Source: JACKOF01 sp041571855
GTDB taxonomy: Bacteria; Pseudomonadota; Gammaproteobacteria; Pseudomonadales; Porticoccaceae
Assembly (NCBI GenBank): GCA_041571855.1
Contig: JBFFTH010000123.1
Location: 1-6,207 of the forward strand
Direction of reading: 5' to 3'
Length of the DNA stretch: 6,207 nucleotides
Made by a program: the position numbers and the translations under genes. The notes beneath the pieces were generated by a model that was not told the DNA's origin, did not search any database, and saw only the letters and a list, made by a program, of their open reading frames with translations. Of this stretch, positions 5,137-6,207 are shown one piece after another (position 1 is the stretch's first letter; every line of letters begins with the position of its first letter).

Positions 5137-5982
5137 ATGAAGTTTTCCGGCACCGATCAATATGTAGCAACCGAAGATCTGCAAATGGCTGTCAATGCTG
5201 CGGTAGCTCTGCAGAGGCCACTCTTGATCAAGGGTGAACCCGGCACGGGTAAAACCATGCTGGCAGAGGAGGTGGCTTCAGCTCTGGGCAAGCGGCTTAT
5301 TTCCTGGCATATCAAGTCGACCACCAAGGCCCAGCAGGGGTTGTATGAGTACGATGCCGTATCGCGGTTGCGGGACTCCCAGCTCGGCAACGACAAAGTC
5401 CAGGATATCGCAAACTACATCAAGAAGGGGAAGCTTTGGGAAGCCTTTGACGCTGACGAGCAGGTGGTTTTGCTGATTGATGAGATCGACAAGGCGGATA
5501 TCGAGTTTCCCAACGATTTGCTGCTCGAGTTGGATCGAATGGAGTTTCATGTCTATGAGACCGGTGAAACTGTCAAAGCCACTCAACGCCCGATCGTGGT
5601 TATTACCAGTAATAACGAGAAGGAACTTCCCGATGCTTTCCTGCGCCGCTGTTTTTTCCACTTCATCAGTTTCCCCGATCGGGAAACCATGAAAAAAATT
5701 GTTCAGGTACACCATCCCGATATCAAAAAGCGGTTGGTCAATGAAGCGCTCGATATTTTTTTCGAAGTGAGGAAAATTCCAGGCCTGAAGAAGAAGCCGT
5801 CGACCTCCGAGTTGATCGACTGGCTCAAGTTGCTTCTCTCGGATGACATTCCGGACGAAATCCTGACCGACCGTGATCCGACCAAGGCCATCCCACCTCT
5901 CTATGGCGCCCTGCTGAAGAACGAACAGGATGTACATCTGCTGGAGCGGCTGGCGTTCATGGCTCGCAGGGAGAATGGCTGA
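5137..5982 (+). CDS. MoxR-family AAA+ ATPase
   Basis: A 281-residue cytoplasmic AAA+ ATPase of the MoxR group. Walker A GEPGTGKT is at 33-40, Walker B VVLLIDEID at 110-118, sensor 1 VITSNN at 155-160, and the arginine pair of DAFLRRC at 166-172 is at the arginine-finger position. The helical lid domain occupies about 195-281. The conserved segment after Walker A (WHIKSTTKAQQGLYEYD, 57-73) and the phrase IEFPNDLLLELDRMEF (122-137) suggest a specific MoxR subfamily that sits beside a CoxE-like VWA gene, possibly the PA2707 type; that subfamily name is from memory. MoxR proteins act with VWA partners in chaperone-like maturation or metal insertion. The ATG at 5137 is chosen because AAAGAG at 5123-5128 is 8 bases upstream; the in-frame GTG at 5131 is too close to it. 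The VWA gene starts 14 bases after the stop. Confidence 0.92.
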   Translation: MKFSGTDQYVATEDLQMAVNAAVALQRPLLIKGEPGTGKTMLAEEVASALGKRLISWHIKSTTKAQQGLYEYDAVSRLRDSQLGNDKVQDIANYIKKGKLWEAFDADEQVVLLIDEIDKADIEFPNDLLLELDRMEFHVYETGETVKATQRPIVVITSNNEKELPDAFLRRCFFHFISFPDRETMKKIVQVHHPDIKKRLVNEALDIFFEVRKIPGLKKKPSTSELIDWLKLLLSDDIPDEILTDRDPTKAIPPLYGALLKNEQDVHLLERLAFMARRENG

Positions 5983-6007
5983 CCGGGTTCCTACTGATGC
6001 TGCTTAA
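5975..6007 (+). other. Ten-codon ORF bridging the MoxR stop and the VWA start
   Basis: ATG at 5975 opens MADRVPTDAA and stops at TAA 6005-6007. It overlaps the moxR end in ATGGCTGA and runs past the VWA start at 5997. An AGGGAG sits just upstream (5968-5973), although only one base separates it from the ATG. The VWA start itself has only a weak GGG at 5985-5987, so a short bridging ORF could carry ribosomes onto it. This is speculative, and it may be a chance frame. Confidence 0.15.
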
Positions 6008-6207
6008 CTTTTTTGAAGGACTTCGCAAGGGTGGCGTACCTGTATCGATCAAGGAGTATCTGGTGCTACTGGAAGCGCTGGATAAGAACCTGGTGTTTGC
6101 CGATATTGACGATTTTTACTTGCTGGCTCGCACCTGCCTGGTCAAGGACGAGAAGTATTACGACCGCTTCGATCGCGCCTTCTCCCTGTACTTCAAAAAC
6201 CTGGAAA
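5997..6207 (+). CDS. VWA-domain (CoxE-like) protein, N-terminal fragment
   Basis: Seventy complete codons from an ATG at 5997 to the right edge, with no stop. The opening MLLNFFEGLRKGGVPVSIKE (1-20), then EYLVLLEALDKNLVFAD (20-36) and FYLLARTCLVKDEKYYDRFD (41-60), is the characteristic N-terminal helical region of CoxE-like VWA proteins. In those, the metal-ion-dependent adhesion-site VWA domain comes at the C-terminus, so that domain lies outside the window and cannot be checked. It is 14 bases downstream of the MoxR ATPase on the same strand, the classical MoxR-VWA pairing, and is surely co-transcribed. Ribosome binding looks weak (only GGG at 5985-5987), so translation may depend on coupling to moxR. 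No signal peptide or membrane segment is seen, consistent with a cytoplasmic partner. Confidence 0.82.
   Translation, partial: MLLNFFEGLRKGGVPVSIKEYLVLLEALDKNLVFADIDDFYLLARTCLVKDEKYYDRFDRAFSLYFKNLE

Noticed and set aside
5278..5937. 219-codon minus-strand ORF opposite the MoxR gene
   Set aside because: Antisense shadow of a strongly conserved AAA+ gene, with no recognisable protein features.

Overview
The window looks like chromosomal DNA from a free-living, probably marine or halotolerant gammaproteobacterium. That assignment is inference: the FldB-type flavodoxin, TrmL, NhaA and GcvR-like proteins are all close in motif and length to gammaproteobacterial family members, and the base composition is moderately GC-rich and even throughout. 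There are no transposases, integrases, phage genes, CRISPR arrays, rRNAs or convincing tRNAs. Genes are packed tightly, with gaps of a few to a few tens of bases.

Layout, left to right. (1) The last 33 codons of a plus-strand gene, probably encoding a membrane protein, end at 103. (2) A minus-strand pair, trmL then fldB, overlaps by 8 bases: a tRNA wobble-base 2'-O-methyltransferase and a long-chain flavodoxin. (3) A divergent 63-bp gap leads into a plus-strand run of three genes: a VIT1/CCC1-type iron/manganese transporter, a UbiE/PmtA-like SAM methyltransferase of unknown substrate, and the Na+/H+ antiporter nhaA. (4) nhaA meets, tail to tail with one base between, a minus-strand pair: a GcvR-like double-ACT protein followed 9 bases later by a small potassium-channel-like protein with a GYGD selectivity filter. 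(5) A 308-bp gap, the only substantial non-coding stretch, separates that pair from (6) a plus-strand MoxR-family AAA+ ATPase followed by the start of a CoxE-like VWA-domain protein, which runs off the right edge.

The middle of the window is rich in membrane ion transport (VIT-type divalent metal, NhaA sodium/proton, a K+-channel-like protein), which would suit ionic or pH homeostasis. The genes are on different strands and in separate transcription units, so joint function is only inferred. MoxR and VWA proteins are established partners in chaperone-like maturation of metalloenzymes or membrane complexes; the client cannot be read from this window.

The least explained sequence is the 4829-5136 gap. 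It carries a 125-bp nested inverted repeat with 14-bp perfect outer arms, 7-bp perfect inner arms and an apical GCGAAGC mini-hairpin. Each outer arm is itself a perfect 10-bp palindrome, and their centres are 115 bp apart. A separate 6-bp inverted repeat lies just upstream of a good sigma70-like promoter for the MoxR gene. This is the best candidate here for an undescribed element. I found no evidence of a new multi-gene system.
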